Source: Grifola frondosa
Lineage: Eukaryota; Basidiomycota; Agaricomycetes; Polyporales; Grifolaceae
DNA: 64,000 bases
Assembly: GCA_001683735.1 (NCBI GenBank)
Contig: LUGG01000003.1
Location: 2,108,001-2,172,000, forward strand
Direction: 5' to 3'
The first letter of the stretch is position 1, and each line of letters opens with the position of its first letter. This document shows positions 25,066 through 39,113 of the stretch, piece after piece. The notes beneath the pieces are model-generated. The model saw nothing but the letters and a program-made list of their open reading frames with translations. It ran no database searches and had not been told where the DNA came from. The translations under genes were made by a program, and so were the position numbers.

Positions 25066-28000
25066 CTACTGATATCCATAACCGCCTTGGAAGCCGTTCG
25101 TACCCTGATAGCCCCACCCTGTGGGTTGGATGGTGAGAGGAGAAGCTGATAAGGCATCAGCAAACCAACCATCCGAAACGCGTTGAAGGGACTCACGATT
25201 GGGACGAAGGGCATCGTATTTATCTGCGAGATGTGGATTAGAACAAGGTCATTTATCATGGACCAGAGTATATACCTGCATACTGAGGTCCCGACGTCTC
25301 GTCGTTGGCAAATGTGCCGCTCTTCATCTGTGCAAAGACGTTTGCCGGAGACGTGTTTGTAACTGGAGGTGCAGAAGGTACAGGAGGAGCCGGCGCCGGA
25401 GAACTGAAGCCACTATTCATCGGCAGGTGTCCGAAGCCAGGATTGAACCCTGTAGGATCTGCACGAAATTGTATCAAGAAATTTTAAGCAAATTTGAGGA
25501 GAAATCACGCACTGCTCTGTATTTGACCAAATCCGCCATTGGGTTGGAGCGTTGACATCGACGAGTAACCACCAGCGGACAGCCCAAAGTTTCCGTTCGG
25601 CATCCCAGTTGGCTGAGACAACATAGGACCAGGATTGATGAACCCAGTAGGCTGCGACATAAGGGGCTGTTGCGGGGCAGCGAAACCTGTCGGCTGAGAT
25701 AAAAGTGTCTGCGGAGCAGCGAAACTTGGCTGAGGTACGAGGGAAGGTGCTGGCGACAGCTGGAACGGGGACACCGTATTCTGTGTGCGAGTGGACACGA
25801 ACCCAGCAAACCCAGTCGTAGTAGGAACCAGCGGCTGGAGCAGGCTCTGATTTGCAGGAACCGGAGCGTACGGTCCTCGAGGACCGTTGACAGGAGAAGG
25901 TTGAGAGGTCGGCAGCATACCCGTCTGCTGTGCCTGGAGATGCTGGCCTAAAGGCACTGGTGAGGCGCCCATGCCCATGCCAGACTGATACCCAATTGGA
26001 GGAGTCACAAGCGAGGGGGTCCTAGCAGGTGCAGGAGGAGCAGGCGGAAGGACCATAGGAGACTGAGTGCGAAGCTGGCTGAGTCTCGCAAGCTGGTCGA
26101 AGACATCGTTCTCCGTCGTCTTTGCAAGGTTTGTCCCGGTGCTTTGTGGTCGAGCAGGCGGGACGGGTACTGCGGGTGCGGCAGATGCGGCAAATTGTGT
26201 GGAAGGAGCGGGAGCAGGAGGTGGGGGAGGAGCCGGCGGAGCAGAGGGTGCGCGGGTGCCAACACTGGCGGCGTAGGAGCCAACGGCTTCGTAGAACTTG
26301 GTCTATTTGTCCAGGCATCATCATCAAATCCGCTTGCCACTGCCGAAGCTGGTACTTCGGACTTCGATGACACCTGCGGCGGACTCGACGTCGATTGTGT
26401 CATGGTCTCGGGGCTGGCGATCATTGGAGAGCTAGTCCGTTGAATTTGGTCCGAGGCGGTCGTGATGGATTGCAGATCGACGGTGGAGGGAGGAACGCTC
26501 TTGCTAGGCTGGGGACGTCCTCTGCGCATGGAGCTGTTCTTCAACGCCCCGTTGGGGCCAGCGAATAGATTCGGGCTGGCTGCCTGGTCGATCCTCCAGT
26601 CTCTTCGGCTTGAAGTTGTCGAGCGAGCTCTTCGTCGCGATGAAGCTGATCATTATTCGAGCTACCTCCCTTGGGCTGTCTCTGATCGATAGCCTTCTTA
26701 ACTCTGATGATATCGCCCTCACGCAGTCCGAGAGACCGCATGGTCGACTCCGTAATATCAGGAAGGAGAGCTTCATCGATCTTGTCACGCTCGAACGACG
26801 ACGCATAGCGCGTACAGTCATCGACATCACATCCCGCATTGAGGAAGAACTCGAACCAGTCAATCGAGGGGCCCTTCTTCTGAGGAGGTTTAGAAGCGCT
26901 TGATCGCGCGGCCTCGGGCACTAGCGACCTCCTACGGAGCTCCAAAGGCTCGTCATCATCGGAGGATTTACGCGGAGGGGACGATTTCTTGGCTGTTAGC
27001 TTCTCAACGTACCGCATGTCTTCGGCAGACATCTTCTCGGAAGGGACTTCAATGACCACACCGTTGACCTTGTGCAGCCTCAGTTTTCCATTCGCAAAGC
27101 CCAGGAAGGCCGCATCCACTCTGAATTGACCGGTCCTATCGTGCCATTCACGAAGATTCTCAGAGGGAGGGCCGCCTGAAATTAAAGAAAAAAGAAAAAA
27201 TCAGCGACGATGATGCTCCCAGCAGTATATAGAACTTACGCCTAGAATCCGTCGACGACCGCCCTGCACCAGATGAAGAGTCGCGATTGGGTCTGCTACG
27301 AGACGGCTGTCCGGACGACTCGGCAGACTCGCGCTGGGCCTGGTTCTTCCGCTGAGCCTCCTCCTCTGCAGCAGCACGCTCCTTCTCCTTCTGTTTCTCC
27401 CGTTCGCGCTCCCTGCGTTTCCGGTCTGCCTCGGCTGCTGCAGCGGCAGCCTTGGCTCGTTGCTCTGCCTCCATCTTCTTACGTTCTTTCTCGCGCTCCT
27501 TCTCCTCACGATCTCGTTCCGCCTTTGTGCGTGCCTCTTCCCGACGCTGAGCTTCAGCCCTTTTCTCGGCCTCTTCTGCAGCTCTGGTGGCAATGGCGGA
27601 AGCATCTTCCGTATGGTCTGCAATGACAACTGCAGCGGAGGCGCCTGCATGGCCTCCGGACACCAGCTGAGAGAAGACACGCGTGAAGTGGAATTAGGAA
27701 ATGTGCGGCCACAAGCATCGGATTTGCGACACGAACCTCGACATAGCTAGCAGGCACGACTCCTTCAGCACCAGTCGCATTTCGACACTTCCACCACTCA
27801 TCATTATCTCTCTCCAAGACGATGAGGTGCTCTTCTTCATGCACAGTAAGCTCATCTTCACCATCCGCCGTGAAGTCATAAAGCACGACCGCGGCTTCAC
27901 CGTCCGCGGGATCCACGTGAATAGGCGTTTCCTGCTCTTCGACCTCATCTTTGTCTTCGGATATTCGTCGGACGACGGGATGACGACATCCGCAGCATCG

Positions 28001-29205
28001 TCAAAATGTACGGACTTCTGAGCGCTGCTGCGCGGACGCTCGGGGGACTCCTCCGCAGCAAGCTTGGGGATGTAGAGGTTCCCGAAATTGACCGGGAGGA
28101 CTCGAGTTTCGCAACGATGGCCTCTGCGGTGTCCTTCCCTCCTGCGTGGTAGTGTAGGCTTATCGCGTCGGCACCGCCGACTTCTATATGAACGTGTTTG
28201 GATTTTTCGATCTTGACGGACTGTATATCTGATGTCTTCCATTGCTGCACCGGGGTCTGGAAAAGGCAAAGTGGATGGGCGATAGAGACGCATGAGAGAG
28301 CAAACGATGACGGCGCACCTTGTCGGACTCGCTAGCAAAGAACATAGCGCCGTTCCCGACACCGAGCGTGCCCTTCTTCTTCTTTCCTTTCTTGTCTACT
28401 TCCGACACAGCCCAAGTCTGAATAGAATCTGCCTGAGTCTTCATAGGAGCAGCAGCAACTCTGTCGGCAGGGTCCACGTATGTACTCGCCGGGCGGGCTC
28501 GTGGGGGCTAGAATAAATTGGGCATAACACCGGAGCTGAATATACGAAATGTCAATAGTAACTGCCCACATACCGAGTCGGGGACGACTATCTGAGATAT
28601 TGAGGATGTGGAGGCTGGTGCGGGGGTTTCATTAGAGCCGGTGGTCTGCAGAGATAATATGAATAGATCTACGCAAGCGTCAAAGGATGCTGGAGCTTGC
28701 CTCTTCGACATAGTTGCCCGGGACATATCCGATCTTGCCCTCCTCTGACTGACTTTGGACGAGGAACCAGTCGTCGTCCTTGACATAGACATTCAAGATC
28801 TCGTCTTCCTTCACGGTAAGTTCGGTCAGCTGCGCTGCCTCATAGTCGTATAGCACTTTAACAACCGAAGTCGGCTCAGCCTAGACAGCACATATCTCAG
28901 CAGAGCCTCATCGGAGTGAAGCCCGAGGACACTGACCGCCTCGACATAGGCAGAAGGAACCAGGCCGGAGGCGCCATCTTCTTCCTGAGTGTCCGCCTTG
29001 ACCTTCACTTTCCACCAGCTAGAGACATACCGAGTCAGCAGTGTCTAAGACATAAACGGTGTTCAACGTACTCTTCGTCAATGCGCTCAAGGAGGAAAAG
29101 GAGCTGGTCTTGCTTAATGGCTAGCTCGTCCTCAGCATCGGGCTGTGGATCGTAGTCGTAGGAAGCTTTCAAGACGGCGAGGTAGTGTTCTTGGTCTGTA
29201 GCCAT
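25066..29205 (-). CDS. SLA1: SLA1-type actin patch/endocytic adaptor
   Basis: Cortical actin and clathrin-mediated endocytosis scaffold. The start at 29205 (MATDQEHYLAVLKASYDYDP) opens SH3-1. SH3-2 follows (KDDDWFLVQSQSEEGKIGYVPGN region, 28700-28860). A PH-like Sla1 segment is next (GTLGVGNGAMFFASESDK, IQSVKIEKSKHVHIEVGGAD). SH3-3 follows (AVVLYDFTADGEDELTVHEE), then a charged coiled coil of about 110 residues rich in Arg/Lys/Glu. SHD1 (TGQFRVDAAFLGFANGKLRL), which in yeast binds NPFxD cargo signals, comes next, then the SAM-like SHD2 (FEFFLNAGCDVDDCTRYAS). The C-terminal tail repeats PTG(F/M) units (MSQPTGFINPGPMLSQPTG), the equivalent of yeast LxxQxTG repeats bound by Pan1/End3, and ends TNGFQGGYGYQ. 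Domain order matches yeast SLA1. Confidence 0.94.
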
Positions 29206-29432
29206 GGGGAGTAACCTGGGGTGATGTTCAGCACTGCAGCGCGCAGTAATAATGATCGCATCGGTCGCCGGGGTCTGCATGTTTGGCCGTGTGGACACCG
29301 ACGCTCAAAGAGAAATTTCATCGTCCGGCTTGCAAAGTTTTAAAACGTCCGTATTGTGCGAATTATATGAACGTTAATGTATCAAACAGATGCTTGAAGC
29401 GAAATATTGTTGTCAAAATATAAATGGAGAAC

Positions 29433-29438
29433 AAAAAA
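29433..29438 (-). terminator. RNA polymerase III terminator
   Basis: A run of six T on the minus strand, seven bases after the minus-strand tRNA-Arg. Confidence 0.7.
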
Positions 29439-29444
29439 CATACA

Positions 29445-29525
29445 TGACCACCGCAGGGGTCGAACCTGCAATCTCCTGATTACCCAAGATCGTAGTCAGA
29501 CGCGATGCCATTTCGCCAGGCGGCC
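29445..29525 (-). tRNA. tRNA-Arg (anticodon ACG) with 9-nt intron, second copy
   Basis: The mature 72 bases are identical to the copy at 16305-16385, with the same fold and anticodon. Only the nine-base intron differs (TCTTGGGTA here). It lies 13 kb away in the opposite direction, between SLA1 and the GTPase-vWA gene. Perfect identity of the exons and free divergence of the intron is what selection on the mature tRNA would give. Confidence 0.93.
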
Positions 29526-29695
29526 GTATCAATTCTGTGGCATTAAATACTTAATGGATATTAATTATGTCCAAGCACTAATATACAACCGTGATTTGGG
29601 TACCAAGAAACTATCATACATGTACAACCTTCTCAGACAAGATCGTTCAGTCAATTCGTAGAGCCTCAACGTCTTCACTTTCCACTAAACAGCGA

Positions 29696-32600
29696 TCAAC
29701 CACGAAAGAGGGAGCCCCTAGTCTTCATCAGCGAGTCGGCAATTCCGAGGAATGTTTGAGCGAGCTGCACCTACACAGAACATACTGATTTCAACGTCTG
29801 AAATTGGCCAAGCGACAATGGACTCACTGTATCCAAAGCCTCTGTGTAATTGGATTGAATAACGGCATGCGGGTTTAGTGGATCTTGCGGTGCCTGACTC
29901 TCAATATCTCGTGCAATTTGAGCCATCTGTCTGAGAGTGCCACTGCGTGGCCCGAACGCTACCGTTTGTAGAGATACAGGTTTACTATCGCAAGCCTCTT
30001 CAGCACATCTCCGAGTGCAATCAATTAGTCTCACCCAAGGGCAGTCGAGCGACGGCATAGATCTTGTACAGTTTCACTCGCTACCTTGCCCTCGCCATCG
30101 GACAGAAAAATTATCACGGGAGTTCTTCGAGTCATTCCATCCTCTGTCAGAAAACATTCATCCTGCATAACACCGGAGAAATACCTCTGAGTACTCCAAT
30201 GTTGCTCCATGCAAGCTTGAGCGGCCCGCAAAGCGAGACCGAAATCCGTCCCTCTCCCGGTTTCGGTGCGCAGAGCAATGTCAAGAAGATCCTGAGGCGC
30301 ACTCGTGAAATCGTGTGCGATAGCCGTCGAGACTGCACGATCGAACAAGATCATCGAGTAGGCATCACGCCGAACGGCAGCATTTCCTCCCGCATTGCCA
30401 GTGACATGTCTAGCGTGCCAAAATCCATACAAAGACGAGTAGACGGCACCAAGCCTGTTGTTGTGCCTCGCGCGAATCTGACGGGATGTGGGTGTATTAT
30501 CCAGGGACGGCGATCACTGTAGGCCATCGAGCTAGATCTGAAATGGGTTTTGTTGCATAAGCCCTAAATCCGAATATGAATGGAAGTACTCGCTTGTCAA
30601 TGACGAAGATACTGTCCGATTTGCACAAATTTAATAATAGTATGGGTCGTTTGGTGAACACATACACATGAAATGCCTGCTGCATCATAGCCGGATTTTT
30701 ACACTGGAACACATGCCCGTCGTCGGATATGTAACCCAGCCCTGCGGAAGGGGTTTGATCCAAGGTCTGCCGAGGATGAAGGATAGGTAAAGTGCAGAAA
30801 GAAGGCTGCGCTGGTCCGCGCTGTGTAGCATTGTGTTCGGAACCTGTAGAAGGAATGCAGATTGTGAAACGATGATTCAAATATAATATTACCTCCACAC
30901 ATTGCATCACTACATTGACCAGGCTATCAGCTCTTTAAAACACAAATAAAAACACTCAAAGACAAACCATTTGGCGAATTCGGCCTGGTCTTCTGTGAGT
31001 ATGGATCTGTATCATTGCTATCAGTACATGTATCGCTTTAATAACAACCGAAGAGACCTTTGAAGCCTAAAAAAATAGACAATGAATGCATAGTATTGGT
31101 GTGGTTCTACCTGTACTTCTCCAATGCAAGCTATGAGTGATCCAATCCTTCGCGCGGTTCGGTTCGGTTCCATAGGTGTACGGATATGTTGGACTTCGGC
31201 CGTATTACAGGCTGCTGCAGAATCAGCTTGGCAATAGTCCACGTGGAGATGCCTTCCCATCGATCGACAATAAAGTGAACATAGCATCGGCGCGCCATCG
31301 TCATTTGATCCAAATTTCCTCCCATCAAGCTCTAGTATAGTGCCATCAGGACCGTCAATAGTCCATCTTGTCTTTGACATCGATCCGTGTCTTGTATCGT
31401 GTTCCTGCTGCGTATGCCCTGTAATTATTACGTCATCAAGGGGAGGATTTCGCGAATTGGAGGGGAACACACCCAGCGGAAGTGTGCAAAAGTAACCGCA
31501 ATCCTCGCACCTGACTACTGTATGAAATAATCTTTCATTCGTTACACATCTCGCTTACCTCATTTCACAGAAGTGGAACGGATCTGGATCAAGAGTATGA
31601 ATATGCCAACCATCGTGAGCATCTCTACCCGCAGGAATGGGGACTACGCATTGAAGCCGTTTTGAGACTGCAAAGAGCATTATTGTCAAGTCCAAGATTG
31701 GAAGAAATTCGACTGGCCTTGATTGTACTATTAACATCGCAATTTAATCCTCTGAGGGCCAGAAAGCAGGGTCTAAACGCTCACTTTGGTATATTGGAAA
31801 GTCTCGTGCCGTCCTGTGAACGTTGCTTCGACAGACTGAGGGGTGGTTTCGATTTGGCAGATTCCCTGAGCAGCGCACAAGGCAGAACATGCATGCTCTT
31901 GTCTGTAAGGCAAATGGCTTCATATGCCGACCACAAGATAAATGCGGAAATGATCCATACCCGCAGAGATGTACTGCATCAGAATCAAGCCCGTGCAAAT
32001 GGTTTGAATCCGAACACAGTCTCTTGCACAACTGACAAGGGATTGGGCATTGCCGATTTCCGCATTGATGTTCATAATGGGCCTCGTGGCTGCCAGACAA
32101 AAGTATAATGATGTACTTGACGGAAAAAGAGCTATGCTACGTGCCTTGGAACTCGACATGCCTCCCTGCAGGAATAAATGAGTCCATTCGGGAGCCTTAT
32201 TTGAACAAGACTGCACGGCTTTTTGGACAAGTCAGAGCTACCCTATGAGGTACATGCTGATTACATACCATCCCACACTCATGAACCGTAGCCGAACACA
32301 TATGTTCGTTGTCCTCGTGATCGACCAGCTTGGCTAATATCAGAATGGATACATTGTTAGAGCAACGACATGTCACGGACCTTGGTGCAAAGTTCTAAGC
32401 AGCCCTTCTTGCCCGCGAGGGCGCAGTGTTGTCCGCACAAGTGAGCAGCGATATCGCAACTAAGCAGGCGAGAACGTTAGTCAAAAACGAGGAACACTGA
32501 CATGTATTTTACGTATGTGATCCTGGATGTCCAGCTCTGATTGCTTGTGTAAGTAATTTCTCAATCTGCATTCCTTCACAACTCACAAGAGGCCACAGGG

Positions 32601-35600
32601 TTCATCTGCATCGTGTTCGGCATCCTCGAATTGACAAAAGCGAGAGCAATGGTGAGACGTCTGACAGTCGTGCGAGCCCCCATGATGGCGGCCACGAACA
32701 CAGGCGAGATGACATTCTGCGCATTCCAGCGTGCACAACTGCACACTGGCTTTGAGATCAATTACGACACCGTCAAATCTTCTCCAAAGACTTTGGATAT
32801 CGGCATGGTTAATGAGGAACTTCGACGTGTTTGCACTCAGCCATTCTCGGACGTGGTCCACTCGCAGATCCACCACGTGGTTCAAGAACATCTGCAACTG
32901 TTCAACCCAAGTTTTGTCAGAATCCTGAGAACAAGTGCGGTAGAGATCCCATGACGATCGTAGCTGATCTAGAGCCATTTCCGGACTAGCAGGCTGTGCT
33001 GGCGGACCATTGTCTTCCAAGTAAAGATGGAAGGGCGTGTCAGGTTTGTCGATCAAAATGTCCGTATCGAAGTCCTGTTGTACTGTAAGTGAGATATATG
33101 TACAACCGATTTGTGGAGAACTTCACCTTCAGTGGTTCGAAGTCTGGGGCAATTTCTGTTGCGCCAAAAGCAATGGCCGCCGGAAGCAAGCTGAGAAGAA
33201 GCTGTGCCCGATGAGATGCCAAATTTTCTGCGAGAAAGGTGTTCAATGCAGGTGGAAGTGGTGATACGGTAACACGCACGAGACAGAGCACCCCAGTCAT
33301 TGACCTAGTAAGATCAAGTCAGAGACAATGTATGGCACAAAGGAAATGTGTAGTAACCTTCAGTTTCGCCATTAGCGTCTTCAGTGTCTGTAGAAATACG
33401 GCACCCCCAAGATGTGTTGTTGGCTGTTGATCCAAGCGCTTCTTGAGTGTATTGAAAAGCGTGTAGAACTGCTTTGATTCGATCACGGGCCAAGGGATAA
33501 TGTCAAGGCGATTCCGATGTAGACAAGTGATAAAATTCGATCCTTGTTCTGCCTGAACAATTTGTTGGAACTTCAAGGAGAATCTGCTTCACATGTAAGT
33601 CTGAGTTCAAAACATAACAAGTGGATAGAGTCACTCTTTTTTTATCTCTATCTTGTCAGAATCGATGACATCCTACACATTGATGGTCAATTGACATGAG
33701 AAAACACCATGGCTCATGACTTACCTTGATGATGATAACTAACGTGGATTGGAAGAGCGAGGGGTTCGCTTCGGGGTCAAGCACGGATGCTGAAGACTGG
33801 AAAGATTGAAAGAGGCCAGTGATGTCTCGAGAAAGCGCGAAGTTGTTGCGGAAGAGTACCTGAATGGGCATGTGTTAAATGCATCACCAGTGATGATGGA
33901 CGTAAGACTCACTAGATTCGAGATGGCGGTATTGAACAGCACCAACAGGGTGTCTTCTTGGGCGGAGCGCTCGATACTGTGAACACCTAGTGATGGATAG
34001 TATTGGCATCATGGAGCAGGAACAAATCATTGATCAAAGGAACCTTCAAAATCCAATGCCACGATCAAAGCATCCCGAGTGGGTGTTACGGACATCCATA
34101 CCCCTTCTGTGGTTCGCATAGCTGATCCCGCAAATGACGTATCTACAAGGTGATTTAGGGCAAAGCTTTTTCCGACGGATTGCTCCCCCATAGATGATAC
34201 CACCTTGACAGGCTGCCAATGGATCAGCAAGTTTCAACGGTGACTATCCTTGGAACCATACCTTTGTGGCCATGTACGAACGGAACAGTGATTCATACCA
34301 ACCGAAAGACAGGCTATCAACGATTTTGCCGACATCAGCTCCCAGGAGCGACCTTTCAAGGTCAGACGACCAAACACCGTCTTTGAGCGGAATGAACCTG
34401 TTGTCTCGCGTAACAGCGATATGGATAGGAATCAAGCAGAGCAGTTCAACCAGCCATTCACCAGCCGGGAATCGAGAGAAGGATGACCAGTTAGTCTTCG
34501 ATAGGAAAGACTCCTGATCGCTGGTGAATATAAGGATGCTGCTGAGTTCGCCGCCTACAGGCTTTCGCGTGGCCCGCTTGAAGTCATCAATGAGACTTTT
34601 GAAGTGAGGCGCGAACGCTTGACCATTCGCACTCGATACAAATGTCAAGGAGCGCGGACGTCGAGAGGCAGATGACATGAGTGTTTCCCGACGAATGGCG
34701 GGGACGACGGGGAACCTCGTCCAGACATCGGCGTGGCAATCGATAATACAATTGTGGGCGGTGGTGTGGTTCTTCTCATAAGCACTGCTGCCTCCCTTCT
34801 CCTTGAACGTGAACTCCGTATTTTTTTGAGTGATATTCAAGGCGACCGATCGGCAGCAATGATCTTCAACGTCGAGCCCTAAAAAATGTATAATGTTCCT
34901 TGTCAAGAAGGACGAGATAACTTGACCATCGGGAATATGAATCATGGAGAGATCTAGTTCAATGCCTCCAGAGGAACCGAAGCTAGACCAATGATAGGCA
35001 CGCAGCAGCAGCACGTTGTCGAACTCCTCCATCGCCAGAAAGCAGGAACCATCCGGAGACGAGAAAAGTGCGGACGGCATACGCTGCAATTGCAAAGACG
35101 CCGGTCTTCCCACATCCAATGAGCGACATTACACGATAGGTGATGTGGATACATACCGGAATTGCTGGGTCATGAGAGAGAAAATGCGACCACGACCATT
35201 GTCATCTACGAGCAGCAGCTCTTCGGTCCCACAAACGAATATCATGTGCTTGATTGATGCTACCTCCTCGTACCATAAACCGAGGTTGATAGCACCGCCC
35301 AAACCCTGCAGCGATGTATATTTCTCATCGAACGCAAATGTGTGAAGTTGCAGGCGAGGCTCGCGCTACTGGGGTTTATGAACGACGAAACAATGAGGGA
35401 AAAGACACTCACAGGTGAATGACCACAAACTGCTAACATCCGTTTTGTCTCATCAAAAGCGAGTAGGAAATGTTCGCCAATTTTGTCGCGTTTCAACCCT
35501 TCTTCATGTTTCGGCGCTCGACCGCATATGGAGATCGGATAGAGGAGCTACGTAGATTCTGCAGTCACCGAGATGACCACGCGTGATGAGGAGACAATTG

Positions 35601-38600
35601 TTGGCCACATCGTTGAGTAGATGAATATACCTGAAGCAAACGTTAAAATCAAATATTGCATGCATAAAAAAGGAAAGGCTCACAAAACGGCATCATCTAC
35701 GGGTAAATCAAACGACGATCGAGAGTTCAGATGCAACCTTGGAGAGGGAACGGACGATGGATCTTGCTGCATTCTGTGCTTATCTTCTTGTGTCAATGAC
35801 AGCGGCTGGATAGTATACCGCAATGCAGGTTCCGAATACTTCTCTTCGCGCTCAACGACGGAATATGATGTGCAAGTGTTCCCTGGGTGACAATCGATAT
35901 TAAAGACATCATACAGAGGAGTCAAGGCTCACAGCCTGGACTTGTCATGATGTCCAATTTCTCGATTACGAGCGTCGTCCTGTGCACGAGACAATAAGTG
36001 TTGGTATCAAAATAAGACCAATTTGAATGTACCTTGCTTGCGGATTGACCAGTGTGGCCTTCAATGCCTTCAGCAGCTCAACGCGAGATTGGTCTTGTTT
36101 TCTCTGCTTCTCAGTATCGACCTCTCGCTTGATCTGTTTGCGACATTCCTCTTGTTGTATTTGTCTGAAATGAAGGACCAGCTTCTTTGCCTCCTTCTTT
36201 AGTTATCCCTGAAATATCGCTGGGCCATTTCAGTAGCGTCTGTTACAGATTCTGCTAGAGATGGCACGCGTTGAATGATGCTATGGAGATCGGAAAGAAA
36301 CGCTTGATCATCGATCCTAGAAACCTTTTTCTGCATAGACGCCAGTTTGAAGGATGAATCCGCACCCGAAAACATGTAGATCAACCCGCGTGGAACCAGG
36401 AATGAAAAGTAAGAACTAATGGGCTTTGTGGTGGTGCGCTGCGACGTTGTAGTAAGCCCATGCTCTAGAATGGAACGTATGAGGTCTTGACGCTGTTTGT
36501 GATCTAGATGGTTATCCTCCCGGAGAAGCAGATCAACAGTGAGAATGCGCCCCTTCAATTTGGTGTAGTACGGGTTCCGCTGAACAGAATATAATTTGGG
36601 ATCCTTGACTGCATTTTCAAGATGGGTCTCGATCTGTGGATATATAACGAATAGGTTTTGAAGATAATCTATAGAAGCGCATCAGTTAAGATGAAAACAT
36701 CGGAATGTGACGCGCACGTCGACTCGATGGATCACCGTTTCCAGTGGGACATTGCCATTTTCATTCAGGGGACGCTCGCCCGTAGGGGTCCATCTTCATG
36801 CGGGCTACAGCATCGTTTCTGAGTTTCTCTACATCAAGACAGCTGTTGGATGGCTTAGCCCGGAGTAAAATCAGAGTGCAATCACAGACCTGTGCTTCTC
36901 TATAACTTTATTAACCAACTTTGACGAACAGCATCTTCCAATGCGTCCGACTCATTCTCGATCCGTTCGATCATATCTGCAGTCTTCTGTTGGATTGCGG
37001 TGCTCGAGGCGCCTCTATGACGGCAAGCTGCTTATGGTAAGAGGCACAAGGATCGGGGCTCGTTGACCCAGACCCAGACGAATAAGGGTGTCTATGGCGG
37101 TTGCCGAAATTTCTCGCCAAGCTCAATAGATTCCTCAGAGCTACTACTCCATGATATAAATGCATGTCAATTGAGACGGATATATGCTTACATGATTTGG
37201 TTCAGTCGCACGGGGTTGGATGACTCCCTCAGGGTTCGCCTCTGCCTGCTTGCAGGTACATATGCGGTAGTCATGATGCCTTGTCTCGCTTCACCGGCGA
37301 CTAGCCGAGGTCGCATTTGAGCAACATCAACGGAACACTCATTCAGCACATCAGCGGTTGCTATCAGGGTATCCTCAATCTGTAAGCTATTCGTCAGCAA
37401 TGCAGGAGAATAGTTCACAGGGCTGCTTACAGTGAATCCCGTCGCAATTGTAACATTTTCATCCTGCTCATTAGTTTTAGAGACCTCGAACACGAAACAG
37501 ACGATTCGATTCGTCTTCGTCGAGATCATCGAAATCAGCTTCGGATTCGTCTCTCCATACCAGGGTTTGTGAATGCTCGTCAGAAATCAAAGCTACGACT
37601 TGGTCCGCGATTTTGGTAAGATAACTGCGAAGCATTATCTCGGATGTTCTCAAAGACACACGCACAAACGCTTACGCATGAAGGTAACTCTGCTACGATG
37701 AACTGACGATGCCGAATTATCGTCCCAAGTAGTATCTTCGGGCCAATACACGACGTATATAATTTTTTGTCTGACTGTAATTCTGCGCTCTCACGATGTA
37801 AAGTCCCGACCGGAGATTCTGACGAGTCGACCCGCCGATGCTATCCACAGGCATAGCGAGGGCAGCCGCATAGAAACAAGGTGAGAGATCAGATATTGTT
37901 CCAAAAAATCCAGTAACCTACATAGTGTCGCTTATAACGTTGATGATTCAAGAAATCTGATGATTGCCCCCTTGCTTCCATATATGCCGACAGGCTTAAT
38001 AGCGACTTCATCCAACGCTGCAAAGTCTACCTTCGTAACTGAAGTATATGCACTGGGTCGCAAGTCGCGAATGAAACGACCCAGCGAATCCTGGTCAATG
38101 ATGATCTTTTCCACTGTAAGCATAATTTTCAGATGTCTGAATCTTTGGAGAGCTATGGATGCATTATTGCTTACCAAGGCCACCACTTCCCTGTTCGCTG
38201 ATGAGATCTAGAATCCTATACATCCCTTGAATCGAACTCGCGATGTCGAGAGTTGGAGCAGTTTCTTCTGAGCGGTTCATAGTCCCCTCGAGAGGTTTTC
38301 ATTGTCCATATTGGCATCATGGAACGTAGTCATCCTATCATTGTCACCTTGAGTTGGAGTTGGTTCTGTCAGCTCATCATCGACGTCCATGCTATCTGAA
38401 TTGCCACCACTCTGCTGTAAGGGGGTTCCAGGTCGTTGTTCGTATCCTCAAATACGAGTGAGATTATGGTAATAAATTGGATATAAACGCTGTGACTCAC
38501 TGTATTTCTCAGTGTTCTAGAAGTCTCCCCGCCGTGCCCATCGCGTAGAATTGTAGAATCACCTGAGTATAGATATAATTTTAGAACCTTCCAGCTCGTG

Positions 38601-38638
38601 GTTAACTCACTCATTAGCACGTCCTCAGGATCGAACAT
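29696..38638 (-). CDS. Giant multidomain protein: GB1/RHD3-like GTPase, Cys/His-rich region, vWA-like domain
   Basis: One gene with many introns is inferred from continuous conservation-like coding and common strand; about 2,300-2,500 residues. The start MFDPEDVLM at 38638 is tentative. In order: an acidic N-terminus (DSMDVDDELTEPTPTQ), then IQGMYRILDLISEQGSGG and AIKPVGIYGSKGAIIRFL; long alpha-helical stretches (37.6-36.0 kb); a repeat-like beta-rich part (FSSPDGSCFLAMEEFDNVLL, about 35.0 kb); a G domain near 34.2-33.7 kb with P-loop GEQSVGKS, switch TTEGVW, LDFEG and IIIKDV in place of G4. Then come Cys/His-rich segments (LCTLECAECHLACV ... HHCSRFCQF, HLCGQHCALAGKKGCLELC, CPIPCQLCKRLC). A vWA-like end follows (SIFVID, SSSMAYSDRRPW, VTGNAGGNAAVRRDAYSMIL, TPVIIFLSDGEGKVA), and the gene ends QTFLGIADSLMKTRGSLFRG. 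Splitting into two genes cannot be ruled out. Confidence 0.7.
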
Positions 38639-39113
38639 GTTGAGAGCCACGAAAGATTGAGACGTCCTGGTGAATTGGCCATGCCTCACGCTCACTTTTG
38701 AGAACTATCTTCGAAGTTCGCCGCAGCAAGAACGTTTGTTCCAGTCAGCACCCAAGTGTCAGGTTTGATTAAATGTTGCCTTTAGGGGACGGTACTATAT
38801 GCATTGAGATTCCATTGCCGGATTCAATTTCCGGAAGACGGTGGCTGTTGACGCCTTGGCAAGTCGCGACTCCGGGACGCGACGCGATAGCGCTTATCGC
38901 AAATACCTTGCGTGCGCAAACTCATTTGCTGCGGTACTTTAAGTGACAGAATCATAATGCAACAACTTCTTTCTCTCGTTCAGGCAGCATCGTGGATTCG
39001 TCGTGTACCGCAGCATCGTCTTCGAACTCCGACTCTAAGGGCGTGACAAGGGGTCTTAGAGGCACAGGTTTTACTTCTCAATTGTCTCCCAGCAATCCTT
39101 ATGTTATATCACC

